Shown here in pieces: positions 24,218 through 32,866 of a stretch of DNA of 64,000 nt. The notes under the pieces were generated by a model that worked only from the letters and a program-made list of their open reading frames with translations, ran no database searches and was not told where the DNA came from. The DNA is from Phytopseudomonas dryadis. Lineage in GTDB: Bacteria > Pseudomonadota > Gammaproteobacteria > Pseudomonadales > Pseudomonadaceae. Where the stretch lies: assembly GCF_004327355.1 (NCBI RefSeq), contig NZ_QJUM01000032.1, positions 1 through 64,000 of the forward strand, written 5' to 3'. The first letter of the stretch is position 1. Each line of letters begins with the position of its first letter. A program made the position numbers and the translations under genes.

Positions 24218-25726
24218 CTAGTGCGATGATGGCGCGGTCGCCTCGGTCGATGATGCCGAGAATTCGTTGAGCAGATCCTGGGTCAATGTCGGCTCGAACT
24301 GCTCCATCCACCAGACATCCGGCGCCGGGGGCGGCAGGCATTCCGCCGTGGCCACCTGTACCGGTGGCGACAGGGGTGGCGAGTAGGACTGACAGCCGCA
24401 GATCAGCAGTAGCCAGGCGATCAGGCGATCCAGGCGCCCATCGTTGGCCATCTCGTCCAGCGTGTCGGCCAAGCCCTGAAGCCGGCCACGGATAAACTCG
24501 AATGCCCCACTATCAGCCACCCGACCGGCGAAGTCGCCAAACTGGTCACCAATGGTTTTCAACAGACCGGAGAAGGTATTCAGCCGCGCCGCAGCGGCAG
24601 CACCGCCATAGGCCTCGGTCATCATGTCGATGATGACCGCCTGCGCCTCGGCGGTTTTCCCCGTGGCCACCAACTGGCGGAGCAGGCGTTTCTGGCCATC
24701 CTCGAGCTTGAAGCCCTGCCGGCCCAATGCCGCCATGGCCTCGGCCGGGGACTGCAGCGCTCGGCCAACGATCTCGGCCGACTGCTCGACGCTGATACCC
24801 AGACGCTGCGCCTGGTCGATGGTGATCTGCAGCGCCTGCGGGAACTGCTCGCCCACAATGTCGGTGTATGACAGCAGGCGAGTCTGCGCAGCCAGGATCT
24901 GCTCATTGGTGAGCATGGAGCTTGCGCGAAACTTGCGCGCCATATCCTGCAACTGCTCAGCCGTATAACCGGCGGCATTGCCCGTAGATGCCAATGCCGC
25001 CTCAAGCTGGCCCAGCGCCTGCTCGCTGTCGGTGCCGTCGGCGATCACGGCACGAATCCCGTCACGCACCAGGTTCAAGCCACGGCGAACCAAGCCGAAG
25101 ATCGCGTTCAGCGAAACGAACGCCGCGGCATACCCCAGTACCTGCCGGCCACCACTGGCCATGGCCTCGCGCACCGACGCCACGCGGGTAGCATGTTCCG
25201 CCGCCGTTCGACTGGCCCGGGCCTGCTCGCGCTCGACTTCCCGCAACTGCTGCCTGTTGTTGGCCAACGCTGTCTTGGCGCGATCCACCTCGGCCGCCAG
25301 GCGCTTCTCTTCGTCGGCAAGCCGGGTCGTATCGATGCCTGCCGCCTTGGCAGCCTTCTCCTGCTCGCCCAGGTCGCTGGCCAGGCTGGTGACCTGGCGG
25401 CGCAGCCGGGACGCTTCGCGCTCGGCATCCTTGAGCGATTGCTGCAGCCCCTTGGCATCCGGGTTGGCGTTCAGCGCCTCGCGCAGTTCCTTGATGCGTG
25501 CGTCGGTCTGGCCGAGCACGCGCTGGGATTGTTCGAGGGCGCGCTGGGTGGCCTGCAGGTCGCGTACCAGCCCGCGCTCGCCCTTGGCGGTGTCCAGTTG
25601 CTGGTTGAGCGCCGCGGCCTCGTTGCGCAGCGCCTCCAGTGCCTCAGCAGACTTCTGTGCCTCAGGCGATAGTTCGTCCTTGCCGCGCAGGATGAACTGG
25701 ATCAGGCGATCCTTGATACCGGCCAT
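24218..25726 (-). pseudogene. Chimera: tape-measure protein N-terminus joined to an Rz1-like spanin C-terminus
   Basis: From the ATG at 25726 (MAGIKDRLIQFILRGKDELS; GGAG 8 bp upstream) the frame encodes a phage tail tape-measure protein: a long coiled coil (about 15-175), then a hydrophobic helix and the domain with LPVATGK-like and LLKTIGDQFGDFAGRV patterns, up to MANDGRLDRLIAW near residue 440. A tape-measure protein should continue for hundreds of residues. Instead the frame switches at about 24415 to LLLICGCQSYSPPLSPP and PPPAPDVWWMEQFEP, a Cys-containing lipobox followed by a Pro-rich tail as in Rz1 outer spanins. This looks like a deletion that removed the tail-tip and lysis genes and happened to keep frame. 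It cannot give a normal tail. Confidence 0.8.
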
Positions 25727-25746
25727 GCTTTTCTCCAAGTGTAAAA

Positions 25747-25766
25747 AAACCCGCCGGGGCGGGTTT
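25747..25766 (-). terminator. Terminator-like stem before the tape-measure fragment
   Basis: AAACCCGCC (25747-25755) pairs with GGCGGGTTT (25758-25766) around a very short loop, flanked by A and T runs. It lies 21 bp upstream of the tape-measure start and could end transcripts in either direction. Confidence 0.6.
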
Positions 25767-25823
25767 CATTAATTGGGTGATCCTAGTTCCAAGCTGTCAC
25801 ACAGCCGTTCTGATCCACGTACA

Positions 25824-25910
25824 TCAGAACGCCAGCACCGAAACCCAGCGCACGGCTGGGTTTCGGCTTGCACCGCACCTGGCGCTAAACCATCCCTGGT
25901 CCAGCAGCAT
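25824..25910 (-). CDS. Possible 28-residue peptide coupled to the portal/tail-tube chimera
   Basis: The frame MLLDQGWFSARCGASRNPAV starts at 25910 within the TGATG overlap at the end of the upstream chimera and stops at 25824. Coupling and the position just before the tape-measure gene suggest a remnant of a small tail-assembly gene. Nothing in it identifies a family, and it may be non-functional. Confidence 0.3.
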   Translation of the reverse strand: MLLDQGWFSARCGASRNPAVRWVSVLAF

Positions 25911-26821
25911 CAAGCCGCCTTACTGACGATGTTCATCTCGCAGAACTTGGAGATGTCGTTGCTCAGCACCGTCGGGTCAGCCAGCAGCTCGGCCGGGCCC
26001 TCCAGTTTCAGGTACTCCTGGCCGAACACGGGCAGCTCGGAGAGCATGCCGAACTTCACGCGGCGCAGGTGCAGGCTGTACGGCTCGCCACTCTGTGCGT
26101 CGTTCAGGCCGGCGATGAAAATCTCCAACTCCACCGGGCTGCCGTTGAGCAATTGCAGGGCGCTGGCCGCCAGTTTGGTGTAGGTGAGCAGCACCCCGGC
26201 AGAGGTGATGCCGGAGGTCTCGGTACGCAGGATGCCGTGGGGCGTCAGCAGGTAGTCGGTGCCGGCTAGGCGGATCAGCGTGGCATGCAACAGCGGCACC
26301 CCCCGGTTCTGACCAATGCGCTTGCGGTTGGCGACGTGAATGATTCGCTCAGCCTCGACGCGCTTCGTCTGCTGGAAGATCCCGTGGCCAAGGTCGCCGG
26401 GGTGCGCCTTCAGCAGGTGGAAGGCCCGGATGCGTCGCCAGGCGTCGCGCTCAATGCCCTGGATGATTCCCTTGCTGGTGTCGTTCAGCTCGAAGGGCAG
26501 ATAGTCCGGCTCCAGCAGTTCCAGGGCGAACGGCACAGCTGTCAGGTGCCTGTAGTTCACCACCGGCCCCATGATCTTCTGGGCCAGCGACTCGCCATCG
26601 CGCAGCCAGGTGCGGCACACCAGGCGCTCCATCTGCGGCCGGGTCAGCTCGCCGGCAGTCTCCGGGCGCAGCGACCACTCAGCCCACGCGCCCTTGATCT
26701 GGGCGCAGAAATCCAAATGCACCGCACCGGACAGATCCAGCACCAGCGGTTCAACGCCGATGCCAGTACCGCCCACCACGCGCTCCTCCAGGCGGTCGAA
26801 CAGGCCGGTACCCGGCGCCAC
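25910..26821 (-). pseudogene. Chimera: lambda-type portal fragment joined to a tail-tube-like C-terminus
   Basis: Residues about 1-195 match the middle of a lambda-family portal protein: LEERVVGGTGIGVEPLVLD, TWLRDGESLAQKIMGPV, LELLEPDYLPFELND, DAWRRIRAFHLLKAHPGD, EAERIIHVANRKRIGQNRG and GVPLLHATLIRLA. Both the usual N-terminal 100 residues and the C-terminal part are missing. After LIRLA, near 26235, the sequence changes to DYLLTPHGILRTETSG and ends VFGQEYLKLEGPAELLADPT and SNDISKFCEMNIV, the style of a phage tail-tube protein. Capsid and head-completion genes that should lie between are gone. The annotated start is only a GTG inside the fragment. The tail-tube assignment is less sure than the portal one. 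Confidence 0.75.
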
Positions 26822-26859
26822 CAGTGCCTGGCGCGCTTCGCAATCGGTTCGCCGTTCAT
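26815..26859 (-). pseudogene. Orphan 5' end of an unidentified phage gene
   Basis: An ATG at 26859 overlaps the stop of the upstream gene (ATGA) and is preceded by GAGG, so it looks like a real start. It reads MNGEPIAKRARHWW, then within about 15 codons runs into out-of-frame portal sequence. This marks a deletion or frameshift junction near 26815. The original gene cannot be identified from so short a piece. Confidence 0.45.
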
Positions 26860-27203
26860 GGTCTCGCCTCGAGGGCAGATCTCAAGCGCGCTACTTCCTC
26901 GGTCAGGCGGACGATCTGCTTATCCTGTAGCTCGAGTTGCACGTTCATGGCCTTCATCGCTCCGGTCAGTTCGCCGACCTGGCGGTACATGTCGTTGCGT
27001 TCCTTGCTGACTACCTCATGCGCCAGCCGCAGCTTGTCGTTCTCGGCCAGCATGCGCTCGAGCATGTCTTTCTCGGCGCGGTCATTAGCGATCGATGCGC
27101 CGCTACTGGAGAACGCCTTGCGCAGCCATGTGAACGCCCACGCCAGGCCTATCCCGCCGGCGGTGAACCAGCCGAATGGGTTGCCATCTGGTGTCGGATC
27201 CAT
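26856..27203 (-). CDS. Phage membrane-anchored coiled-coil protein (holin/Rz-like position)
   Basis: 115 residues: one N-terminal hydrophobic segment (GWFTAGGIGLAWAFTWL) followed by a coiled coil rich in Glu, Lys and Leu (EKDMLERMLAENDKLRL, QDKQIVRLTEEVARLRSAL). The architecture resembles phage holins or inner spanins, but I recognise no named family. It is the first gene of the residual late cluster, and its stop overlaps the next start (ATGA). Confidence 0.6.
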   Translation of the reverse strand: MDPTPDGNPFGWFTAGGIGLAWAFTWLRKAFSSSGASIANDRAEKDMLERMLAENDKLRLAHEVVSKERNDMYRQVGELTGAMKAMNVQLELQDKQIVRLTEEVARLRSALEARP

Positions 27204-27352
27204 TGGTGTGCTCGGAAGTGGAACGGGCCGCTATCGGGCAACCCTGTGAATAGGTGCAGGCGCGGCTTAACCCGGTAGGCCTGCAGTGTTGGTGGCGTCT
27301 CTCGACGCTACCGGCTGCGCTCGGCGCAGAATCATTTTTCCGTCACATCACC

Positions 27353-27386
27353 ACAAATCTGTTGTATTGATACAAATTTGTTGTAT
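27353..27386. promoter_or_regulatory. Operator/promoter of the first hicAB module
   Basis: Direct repeats ACAAATCTGTTGTAT (27353-27367) and ACAAATTTGTTGTAT (27372-27386), one mismatch, 19 bp apart. TTGTAT-TG-ATACAA inside them forms a short palindrome. They lie 33 bp upstream of hicA, where HicB-family antitoxins bind to autorepress. Confidence 0.6.
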
Positions 27387-27418
27387 GCTGAACTTATCCA
27401 GACAGAAGAGATGAGGTG

Positions 27419-27598
27419 ATGAAGTTCAGCGAGTTCAGACGATGGTTGAAGGCCCAAGGGGTGACCTTCGAAGCCGGCAAGGGAAGCCACTTCAAAGTCA
27501 CCGCACCGAACGGCAAGCAAACGGTCTTTGCAGACCATGGTTCAAAGGAAATGCCTGAACCGACCCGCAAAGGAATCATCAAGCAACTGGGGCTCTAA
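27419..27598 (+). CDS. hicA: HicA mRNA interferase toxin
   Basis: Ribosome-independent mRNA-cleaving toxin of 59 residues with a double-stranded-RNA-binding-like fold. It begins MKFSEFRRWLKAQGVTF and has the catalytic His in GKGSHFKV, followed by PNGKQTVFADHG and the end RKGIIKQLGL, all typical of HicA. A GTG at 27416 could also start it; GAGG precedes. The antitoxin gene lies 69 bp downstream. Toxin-antitoxin pairs of this kind stabilise mobile elements or act against phage. Confidence 0.92.
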   Translation: MKFSEFRRWLKAQGVTFEAGKGSHFKVTAPNGKQTVFADHGSKEMPEPTRKGIIKQLGL

Positions 27599-27667
27599 GA
27601 GCCCCTTGGGCGTCTGGTACCGAAACGTCTACTCATCGAATCAAGCCACCCGCAAAAGGGGGAACCC

Positions 27668-28096
27668 ATGTACAACTACGCTATCCGCCTCGAAGGCGAA
27701 GACGGACAAGGCTACGCAGTCTTCTGCCGCGACCTGCCCGAGCTGAACAGCTATGGCGACGACGAAGCGCACGCCCTGGCCGAGGCCGTTGATGCTATCG
27801 AAACAACCCTGTCGCTGTACGTCGACCAGCGCCGCGCTATTCCTGCCGCCACAGCTGCAGAGCCTGGCGAGCACGTCGTGCACCTGCCTGCCGTGACCGT
27901 GGCCAAGATCGCGCTCTGGAACGAACTGATGGCCCGCAGTATGCGCAAGGCCGATCTGTGCCGCCTCCTGGGTGTTGCGCAGACCCAGGGCGACCGGTTG
28001 GTCGACTTCCTGCACACAACGAAAATGGACGCACTGGAAGCTGCCCTGGCGAAGCTTGGCAAGCGGGTGGTGCTGGCCATCGAAGTCGCCGCCTAA
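27668..28096 (+). CDS. hicB: HicB antitoxin
   Basis: 142 residues. The N-terminal partial RNase H fold binds and blocks HicA (YAIRLEGEDGQGYAVFCRDL, LAEAVDAIETTLSLYVDQ) and the C-terminal HTH binds DNA (LCRLLGVAQTQGDRLVDFLH). It is downstream of hicA in the same operon and ends at a strong terminator. The HTH supports autoregulation at the repeats upstream of hicA. Confidence 0.92.
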   Translation: MYNYAIRLEGEDGQGYAVFCRDLPELNSYGDDEAHALAEAVDAIETTLSLYVDQRRAIPAATAAEPGEHVVHLPAVTVAKIALWNELMARSMRKADLCRLLGVAQTQGDRLVDFLHTTKMDALEAALAKLGKRVVLAIEVAA

Positions 28097-28102
28097 AACG
28101 AA

Positions 28103-28126
28103 AAACCCGGCGCAAAGGCCGGGTTT
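28103..28126 (+). terminator. Intrinsic terminator after hicAB
   Basis: Perfect stem AAACCCGGC / GCCGGGTTT with a 6-nt loop. Confidence 0.85.
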
Positions 28127-28202
28127 CGAGGTCATGTGTCACTTGCTGCTGTCTGGACACCCTGCCATGGAAACAGGGTTTTATCCGCCCGGAAAGAACT
28201 TT

Positions 28203-28592
28203 TTACGCGGCTTCTCGGCGGGCCTCCATTACCGCGTCGACCCAGGCCACGCCCATTTTGATGATCTCCCTCGCCTTGCGCTCACTCATGCCATTGGCGC
28301 GACCGATCCGATCGGCTGTCCACTTGGCGCCGTAGTACCACCAGATGAAATCGCCCAACTGCTGATCCCGACTGGTGAGCCTGGACACTGCGCCATCGAT
28401 CACCAGGGCGCTGTCATCAGTCAGCGAATACTCCTTGATGCCACCCTGACTGGCGTTGTTATCGCAGATCAGCGCCTGCAGCGGTGAGACGTACCGAGGC
28501 ACGCCCATTCCGTCCATCCGCCAGTAACCCCACTGCTCGAGCAGCCATTCGGTGTCGCCGAGGGCTTTGTCCGCATAGGTTCGCTTCTTCAA
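28203..28592 (-). CDS. Phage antitermination protein Q-like
   Basis: 129 residues with the pattern of small Q-type late antiterminators: DTEWLLEQWGYWRMDGMGVP near the N-terminus, an internal SRDQQLGDFIWWYYGAKWTA and a C-terminal helix-turn-helix-like RANGMSERKAREIIKMGVAW. Such proteins load on RNA polymerase at the late promoter to read through into the virion genes. Here the late operon is mostly lost. It is the last recognised gene of the minus-strand early operon. Confidence 0.7.
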   Translation of the reverse strand: MKKRTYADKALGDTEWLLEQWGYWRMDGMGVPRYVSPLQALICDNNASQGGIKEYSLTDDSALVIDGAVSRLTSRDQQLGDFIWWYYGAKWTADRIGRANGMSERKAREIIKMGVAWVDAVMEARREAA

Positions 28593-28624
28593 TTTTCACC
28601 CTCCCCACGTAGAAATACCGGAAA

Positions 28625-28642
28625 CGGCGGGAACGCCCGCCG
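28625..28642 (-). terminator. GC-rich stem-loop
   Basis: CGGCGGG / CCCGCCG with an AACG loop, followed on the minus strand by a short T run. It lies between the small gene at 28688 and the Q-like gene, so it could be an attenuator. Confidence 0.45.
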
Positions 28643-28687
28643 CCTCTGGCCTAGAGTCATTTGTAAGAAGTGCAGGAACAGCCGTTT

Positions 28688-28975
28688 TCATGCAGCTCTT
28701 TTCGGATCGGGATCACCCAGGCCAAACAGATCGCGCAACAGCCTGTCGGCGGACTTGCTCTTGGCATTGCCCTCCAGCAGCCAACGCTGGCCATAGTCGT
28801 GGAAGCCGATCTGCAGCTTGCTGGCATGCCAACTGGCAACCATGTCCAGCAAGGCCGCTAGCGCAGCAGGGCCGCCCAGGTTCACCTTGGCCAGCTCCTC
28901 CCCTGCGATCTTCAGGAAGCGACACTCCAGTTCGCTCATGCCCTTGCGTGGTATGGCCGGTGTCACACTTCTCAT
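28688..28975 (-). CDS. Small phage protein of unknown function
   Basis: 95 residues, start MRSVTPAIPRKGMSELECRF, with helical stretches LAALLDMVASWHASKLQIGF and SADRLLRDLFGLGDPDPK. No family recognised. Its ATG overlaps the stop of the helicase gene (ATGA), so it is translated with the replication genes. Confidence 0.65.
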   Translation of the reverse strand: MRSVTPAIPRKGMSELECRFLKIAGEELAKVNLGGPAALAALLDMVASWHASKLQIGFHDYGQRWLLEGNAKSKSADRLLRDLFGLGDPDPKRAA

Positions 28976-30402
28976 GCTTTCTTCCCCTTCCCGTACTGGC
29001 GCCCAGCGAAGGAACGCCCGTTATCTTCTGGCTCATCATCGAACTGATACCCGGCGCGCAGCTCGACAAACCGGTGGTACGCGCCCTGATGCTGCACCCG
29101 ACATACACCGGTCTGGCCGTGGCGGTTCTTGTCGACGATCAGTTCCGTGACGCCGGCCTGCCCCGCCTCTGAATCAGGATCGCGATGCACCAGCACGACA
29201 GCATCGGCATCGGCCTCGATCTGCCCTGAGTCGCGCAGGTCAGACTTGGTGGGCCGCTTGTTCGCCCGACTGTTGGGGCCGCGGTTCAACTGCGCCAGCA
29301 CCAGCACTGGCACGCCCAACTCCTTGGCCAGGCGCTTCAGCCCCTTACTGATCTCGCTGACCTGCTCGTACCGGCTGCCCGAACCTTCGCCCGGCACCAG
29401 ACCGATGTAATCGAGCGTCACAGCGCCCAGGCCGTGGGCACGCTGTACCGTCCTGCAGATCTGCCGAACATCGCGCAGGCGCAGCGTGGCATCGTCACAG
29501 AGGATCAGCGGCGCATCCTTCAGCTTGTTCACCGCCGCGGTCATGGCCGGCCAGTCCTGATCGGTCATCGAGTGGCCCTCCGCCAGGTGCTTCAGGTGCA
29601 CGCTTCCAACCGAGGCGATCGAGCGGGTCGCCAGTTCCTCGTCGGTCATTTCGTAACTGAACACCAGCGAGGGCACCTGGTGGTGCAGCGCCACCCGCTC
29701 GGCAATGCCCAGGCCCAGGGTCGTTTTGCCGCTGCCCGGCGCCCCGGCGATCACCACCATGTGCCCGGGACAGATTCCCGGAATGAACGCATCCAGCGAC
29801 GGCAGGCCCGTGTCGTAGCCCAGGATCGATTCGCGGTTGAACCGCGTGTCCACCGTGTCGATCACCTCCGGCAGCACCTCGCCGATGAAGCGGTACCGGC
29901 GACGGCTATCGGTGCCCTCGGCTTCCAGCGCCAGCCAGGCCTGCTGGCCCTTGGCGAAAACATCATCCAGCGCCTCGCCTCCGTTCAATGCCTCGATCAT
30001 CGACTGCGCCGCCAGCACCACCCGGCGGGCCACCGAGCGACGCTTGACCTCCCGGGCATAGGTAGCCGCGTTCGCCACGCTGGGCGTGTTATCCAGCAGA
30101 GTGGTAACCACCTGCAGCGTGCTCTGCCCATCAGCCAATCGCGGCCGGGCCTCGTGCAGCGTCACCACGTCAACCGGAACCGCCTTGCGCCAACAAGCCA
30201 AAACGATCTCGAACACCTCGGCGCAGGCCGGGTGGTGGAAGTCGTTACGCTCCAGGTTCGCGCTCAGTTCCTCGATCAGGTCGGGCTGCTTGATCATCGA
30301 ACCCAGCACCGCGTATTCGCTTTCGTGGCTGAACAAGCGCGATTCGGGCTCGTTGGCAATCACGTCGTAGGGTTGGTATTCGCTTGGGTGCATGGCGGTC
30401 AT
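28972..30402 (-). CDS. Phage replicative DNA helicase (DnaB-like)
   Basis: 476 residues. The N-terminal DnaB domain begins HESEYAVLGSMIKQPDLI, a linker follows, then a RecA-like SF4 helicase domain: Walker A VIAGAPGSGKTTLGLGIAER, Walker B GAVTLDYIGLVPGEGSG, and the motif H4 region DLRDSGQIEADADAVVLVHR. It unwinds the element's replication fork. It overlaps the loader gene by 4 bp upstream and the small gene by 4 bp downstream. The domain set is complete. Confidence 0.93.
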   Translation of the reverse strand: MTAMHPSEYQPYDVIANEPESRLFSHESEYAVLGSMIKQPDLIEELSANLERNDFHHPACAEVFEIVLACWRKAVPVDVVTLHEARPRLADGQSTLQVVTTLLDNTPSVANAATYAREVKRRSVARRVVLAAQSMIEALNGGEALDDVFAKGQQAWLALEAEGTDSRRRYRFIGEVLPEVIDTVDTRFNRESILGYDTGLPSLDAFIPGICPGHMVVIAGAPGSGKTTLGLGIAERVALHHQVPSLVFSYEMTDEELATRSIASVGSVHLKHLAEGHSMTDQDWPAMTAAVNKLKDAPLILCDDATLRLRDVRQICRTVQRAHGLGAVTLDYIGLVPGEGSGSRYEQVSEISKGLKRLAKELGVPVLVLAQLNRGPNSRANKRPTKSDLRDSGQIEADADAVVLVHRDPDSEAGQAGVTELIVDKNRHGQTGVCRVQHQGAYHRFVELRAGYQFDDEPEDNGRSFAGRQYGKGKKA

Positions 30403-31154
30403 ACCTCACCCCGCGCCGACGCCCAGTGGAAGCCAACCACACGGCCGCCACCCTGGCGCAACCGATCCACCGCCCGGTCACCGATGAACTGCGGCAGTTC
30501 CAGCGGCTTGCGGTTGCTGACCAACACAGTCGGGCGAAGGTGCTGGTACCGGCGGTCGATCACGTCGCTAAGGACGCCGGGGGAGAAGTCGCTACCGGAC
30601 TGCACGCCCACCTCGTCGATCACCAGCAGGTCTGGGCCGCCCAGCTCGTCGAGCACGTCTCTCTCGCTGTAGGCGGCCCCCCTGCCAAAGCTGCCCTTCA
30701 TCGTCCGGCAAATCTCGGCGGCGCTCGTCACCACCGCCCACGCCTCGAACTCGCGCACGACGTGCTGAGCGATGGCGCAAGCCAGGTGCGTCTTGCCGGT
30801 ACCGACGTTGCCCAGCAGCAGAAGGCCTCGGCCGGTGCGCACGCTTTCCTCGAAGCCCTCGGCGTACTCGCGGCAGGCGGCCAACGCCCCTTCCTGGGCC
30901 TGTGTGGTCGCGGCGAACGTGTCGAAGCTGCAGCCGCGAAAGCGCGGCGTGATACCGGTGCCGATCAGGCGACGATTCAGGGCAGCAGCCTGGAACTCGG
31001 CCATACCATCTCGGTGTTCCTGGCTGTCCTGCGGGGAGTTGTGCACGGCCTCCCAGAGGCACGTCGGGCAGCCAGTGAGCCGCCAGGTGCCGTCGAACTG
31101 CTCGACCTCGGTGGGTGCGTAGGGCGCGTGCCAGTCTGCAGCACAGCGCTTCAT
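30399..31154 (-). CDS. Phage helicase loader (DnaC-like AAA+ ATPase)
   Basis: Loads the DnaB-type helicase at the origin. The start at 31154 (MKRCAADWHAPYAPTEVEQF) follows GGGG and gives 251 residues; the ATG at 31217 would extend it into the O-like gene. A Cys pair GCPTCLWEA and an upstream Cys hint at a zinc knuckle. The AAA+ core shows Walker A LLLGNVGTGKTHLACAIAQ, Walker B DLLVIDEVGVQ, sensor 1 PTVLVSNRKP and an Arg finger region DRLRQGGGRVVGF. Translation is coupled to the helicase by ATGA overlap. Confidence 0.9.
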   Translation of the reverse strand: MKRCAADWHAPYAPTEVEQFDGTWRLTGCPTCLWEAVHNSPQDSQEHRDGMAEFQAAALNRRLIGTGITPRFRGCSFDTFAATTQAQEGALAACREYAEGFEESVRTGRGLLLLGNVGTGKTHLACAIAQHVVREFEAWAVVTSAAEICRTMKGSFGRGAAYSERDVLDELGGPDLLVIDEVGVQSGSDFSPGVLSDVIDRRYQHLRPTVLVSNRKPLELPQFIGDRAVDRLRQGGGRVVGFHWASARGEV

Positions 31155-31200
31155 CGGTTGCCCCGTATCCCGAGTGCGGGGCGAGGGGCTGAACAGAAAA

Positions 31201-32097
31201 TCAGAAGTTTTTGCCATCGGGGTCATTCTCGTAATCGGCGGCGGTGTGTTGCGGAAGTCCGGAAAGCAGCGATCCAGGCCGGCCGGGTGGTGGGGCGCCG
31301 CTGGGCGCCAACTCGTCCTCCCAGCGCTTGCCGTTGAGCCACGACGCCGGCAGCGGCACGAACTGGCCGTTGTCCTTGAGCCAGTCAGGTCGCTGGCAGT
31401 GCTTGGGCAGAGCAGCCATGGCCGCCTGGCGCTGGTCAGGGCTCAGCTTGCGCCAGGCCTTCTCGGCGTCGGCACGCTTCTCCCGGCGGGGGTACAGCCG
31501 GTAGAACTGCTCGAAGCCCTCCATGGGGTCAGGCTTGGGCTTGGCAGACTTGGCCCCGGTCGGAACTGGTTCAGGTGCAGCACCAGCAGGTTCGTCTGCC
31601 GGCTGAGCAGGGGTCGCCGCGTCAGCGGGGACATGCTCTTGATCTTGATCTTCTCCTTTCCCTTTCCTCTCCCCTTCCTCTCCGGGGTCGAGGGCTCGGC
31701 GACCGCTCGGCGACTGCTCATCGACAACCTGCCCCGTAGGCCACGTAGTTTCGTTATGCGGCTGCTGGGCGCCAGGAAATGGCGGGTACTTCACCGTCGG
31801 TTTTTCAATCCTTTGGTGGCGCCAACCGTTCACATGCAGATATCGCCTCCCCTCATGCGTATAGAGGGACAGCAGACCGTTTTCCGACAACTCGTCGAGT
31901 AGTCGTCGAACGGTCGCAGAGTCGATATCGTCGCCAGGAAAAATCAACGCCTTCAGGCTCCTCTCGGCGTCAGGGTGATTGCCGGCGTCATCGCAGAAGT
32001 TCCAGATACCAATGAACAACAGCCGGGCCAGCGGCGAGCACTCCATTACCCGCTCGCTCGTCCAGAACTCCGGCTTGATGGAGCGAATCCGAGCCAT
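31201..32097 (-). CDS. Phage replication protein, O-like winged-helix initiator
   Basis: 298 residues. The N-terminal 90 residues begin MARIRSIKPEFWTSERVMEC and form a winged helix (FIGIWNFCDDAGNHP, RRLLDELSENGLLSLYTHEG), the usual origin-recognition module of such proteins. A low-complexity Glu/Pro/Ala linker follows, and the C-terminal part contains FEQFYRLYPRREKRADAEKAW, a helicase-loader contact region common in these proteins. It is followed by loader and helicase genes, completing a lambda O-P-like replication module. An origin may lie within the repetitive linker DNA, but I saw no clear iterons. Confidence 0.82.
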   Translation of the reverse strand: MARIRSIKPEFWTSERVMECSPLARLLFIGIWNFCDDAGNHPDAERSLKALIFPGDDIDSATVRRLLDELSENGLLSLYTHEGRRYLHVNGWRHQRIEKPTVKYPPFPGAQQPHNETTWPTGQVVDEQSPSGRRALDPGEEGERKGKGEDQDQEHVPADAATPAQPADEPAGAAPEPVPTGAKSAKPKPDPMEGFEQFYRLYPRREKRADAEKAWRKLSPDQRQAAMAALPKHCQRPDWLKDNGQFVPLPASWLNGKRWEDELAPSGAPPPGRPGSLLSGLPQHTAADYENDPDGKNF

Positions 32098-32285
32098 CAG
32101 CTACCGCCCCCCACCTCATCGGCCAGGCGCAGCAGTTCCTGGGCCACCAGACGGGCTTGCTCGGGCGAAAGAAGGACGACGTTGTCCTCAACCCCGTAGC
32201 CGGCCAGCGGATCAGGCTGCACGACCACGATGTGCCCCTCCGCCCCGACGTACACCTCAGTTTCGTAGGTTGCCTGGAGCTTCAT
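32097..32285 (-). CDS. Small phage protein of unknown function
   Basis: 62 residues (MKLQATYETEVYVGAEGHIV and DNVVLLSPEQARLVAQELLR). No family recognised. TGATG overlap with the O-like gene downstream and ATGA overlap with the gene upstream indicate a coupled series. Confidence 0.6.
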   Translation of the reverse strand: MKLQATYETEVYVGAEGHIVVVQPDPLAGYGVEDNVVLLSPEQARLVAQELLRLADEVGGGS

Positions 32286-32515
32286 ATGTCGAGCTCCCGG
32301 GTAACCCGCTGCACGAAGGCGTCGTAGTTCTCTGCCATCTCGAAGCCCTGGGTTTCCAGCTCGTAGCGATTGCGCTTGGCGGACTCGTAGAGCAACCAGC
32401 GCTCACGATCAGGCAGATGAGTGAAGCCGGCATAGCTGGGCCAGGGGCCGGCGATGGTGCGGCCCGGAGCGGGCTGGGCCTGCCCAGGGTGCAGAGGGGA
32501 TTGCTCAATGCTCAT
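32282..32515 (-). CDS. Small phage protein of unknown function
   Basis: 77 residues (MSIEQSPLHPGQAQPAPGRT, then DRERWLLYESAKRNRYELE). Pro-rich start and helical end; no family recognised. Overlaps its neighbours on both sides. Confidence 0.6.
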   Translation of the reverse strand: MSIEQSPLHPGQAQPAPGRTIAGPWPSYAGFTHLPDRERWLLYESAKRNRYELETQGFEMAENYDAFVQRVTRELDI

Positions 32516-32822
32516 CGCCGTCTCCTTGCTCCTGCAGAATGCTCAGCAGAAAGCGCTCATGAATCTTCTGGCGTACCTCTATGGGATCCATGCCGATCAG
32601 GCGGTGAGCCAGAACACGCATGGCAAGAACGGCCGACACCAATTCAAAGTCGGCCTCGCGGGTGCTGTCCGAGTCTTTCTCCTCGTCCAGATACACTTCC
32701 AGAGCAAAGTCAGCGCCTTCCCATGCCTTGTAGGCCAATTGGTCATTGCTGAACTGCTCCATGTACACCCGGTCGATCACAGTGGCTTTAACCGGTGTCG
32801 GGAACGAGACGACCTTGCTCAT
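32505..32822 (-). CDS. Small acidic phage protein of unknown function
   Basis: 105 residues (MSKVVSFPTPVKATVIDRVY), acidic, with FALEVYLDEEKDSD and the helical MRVLAHRLIGMDPIEVRQKI. No family recognised. It overlaps the next gene by 11 bp. Confidence 0.6.
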   Translation of the reverse strand: MSKVVSFPTPVKATVIDRVYMEQFSNDQLAYKAWEGADFALEVYLDEEKDSDSTREADFELVSAVLAMRVLAHRLIGMDPIEVRQKIHERFLLSILQEQGDGDEH

Positions 32823-32866
32823 GCGCTCATCTCCCCTACCGGCTCGCCACGCATCTGGAATCGCTC

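Noticed and set aside
26644..26859. 71-residue gene starting at 26859
   Set aside because: After about 15 codons it is merely the portal fragment in the wrong frame, rich in Trp, Arg and Cys; only the start looks genuine.
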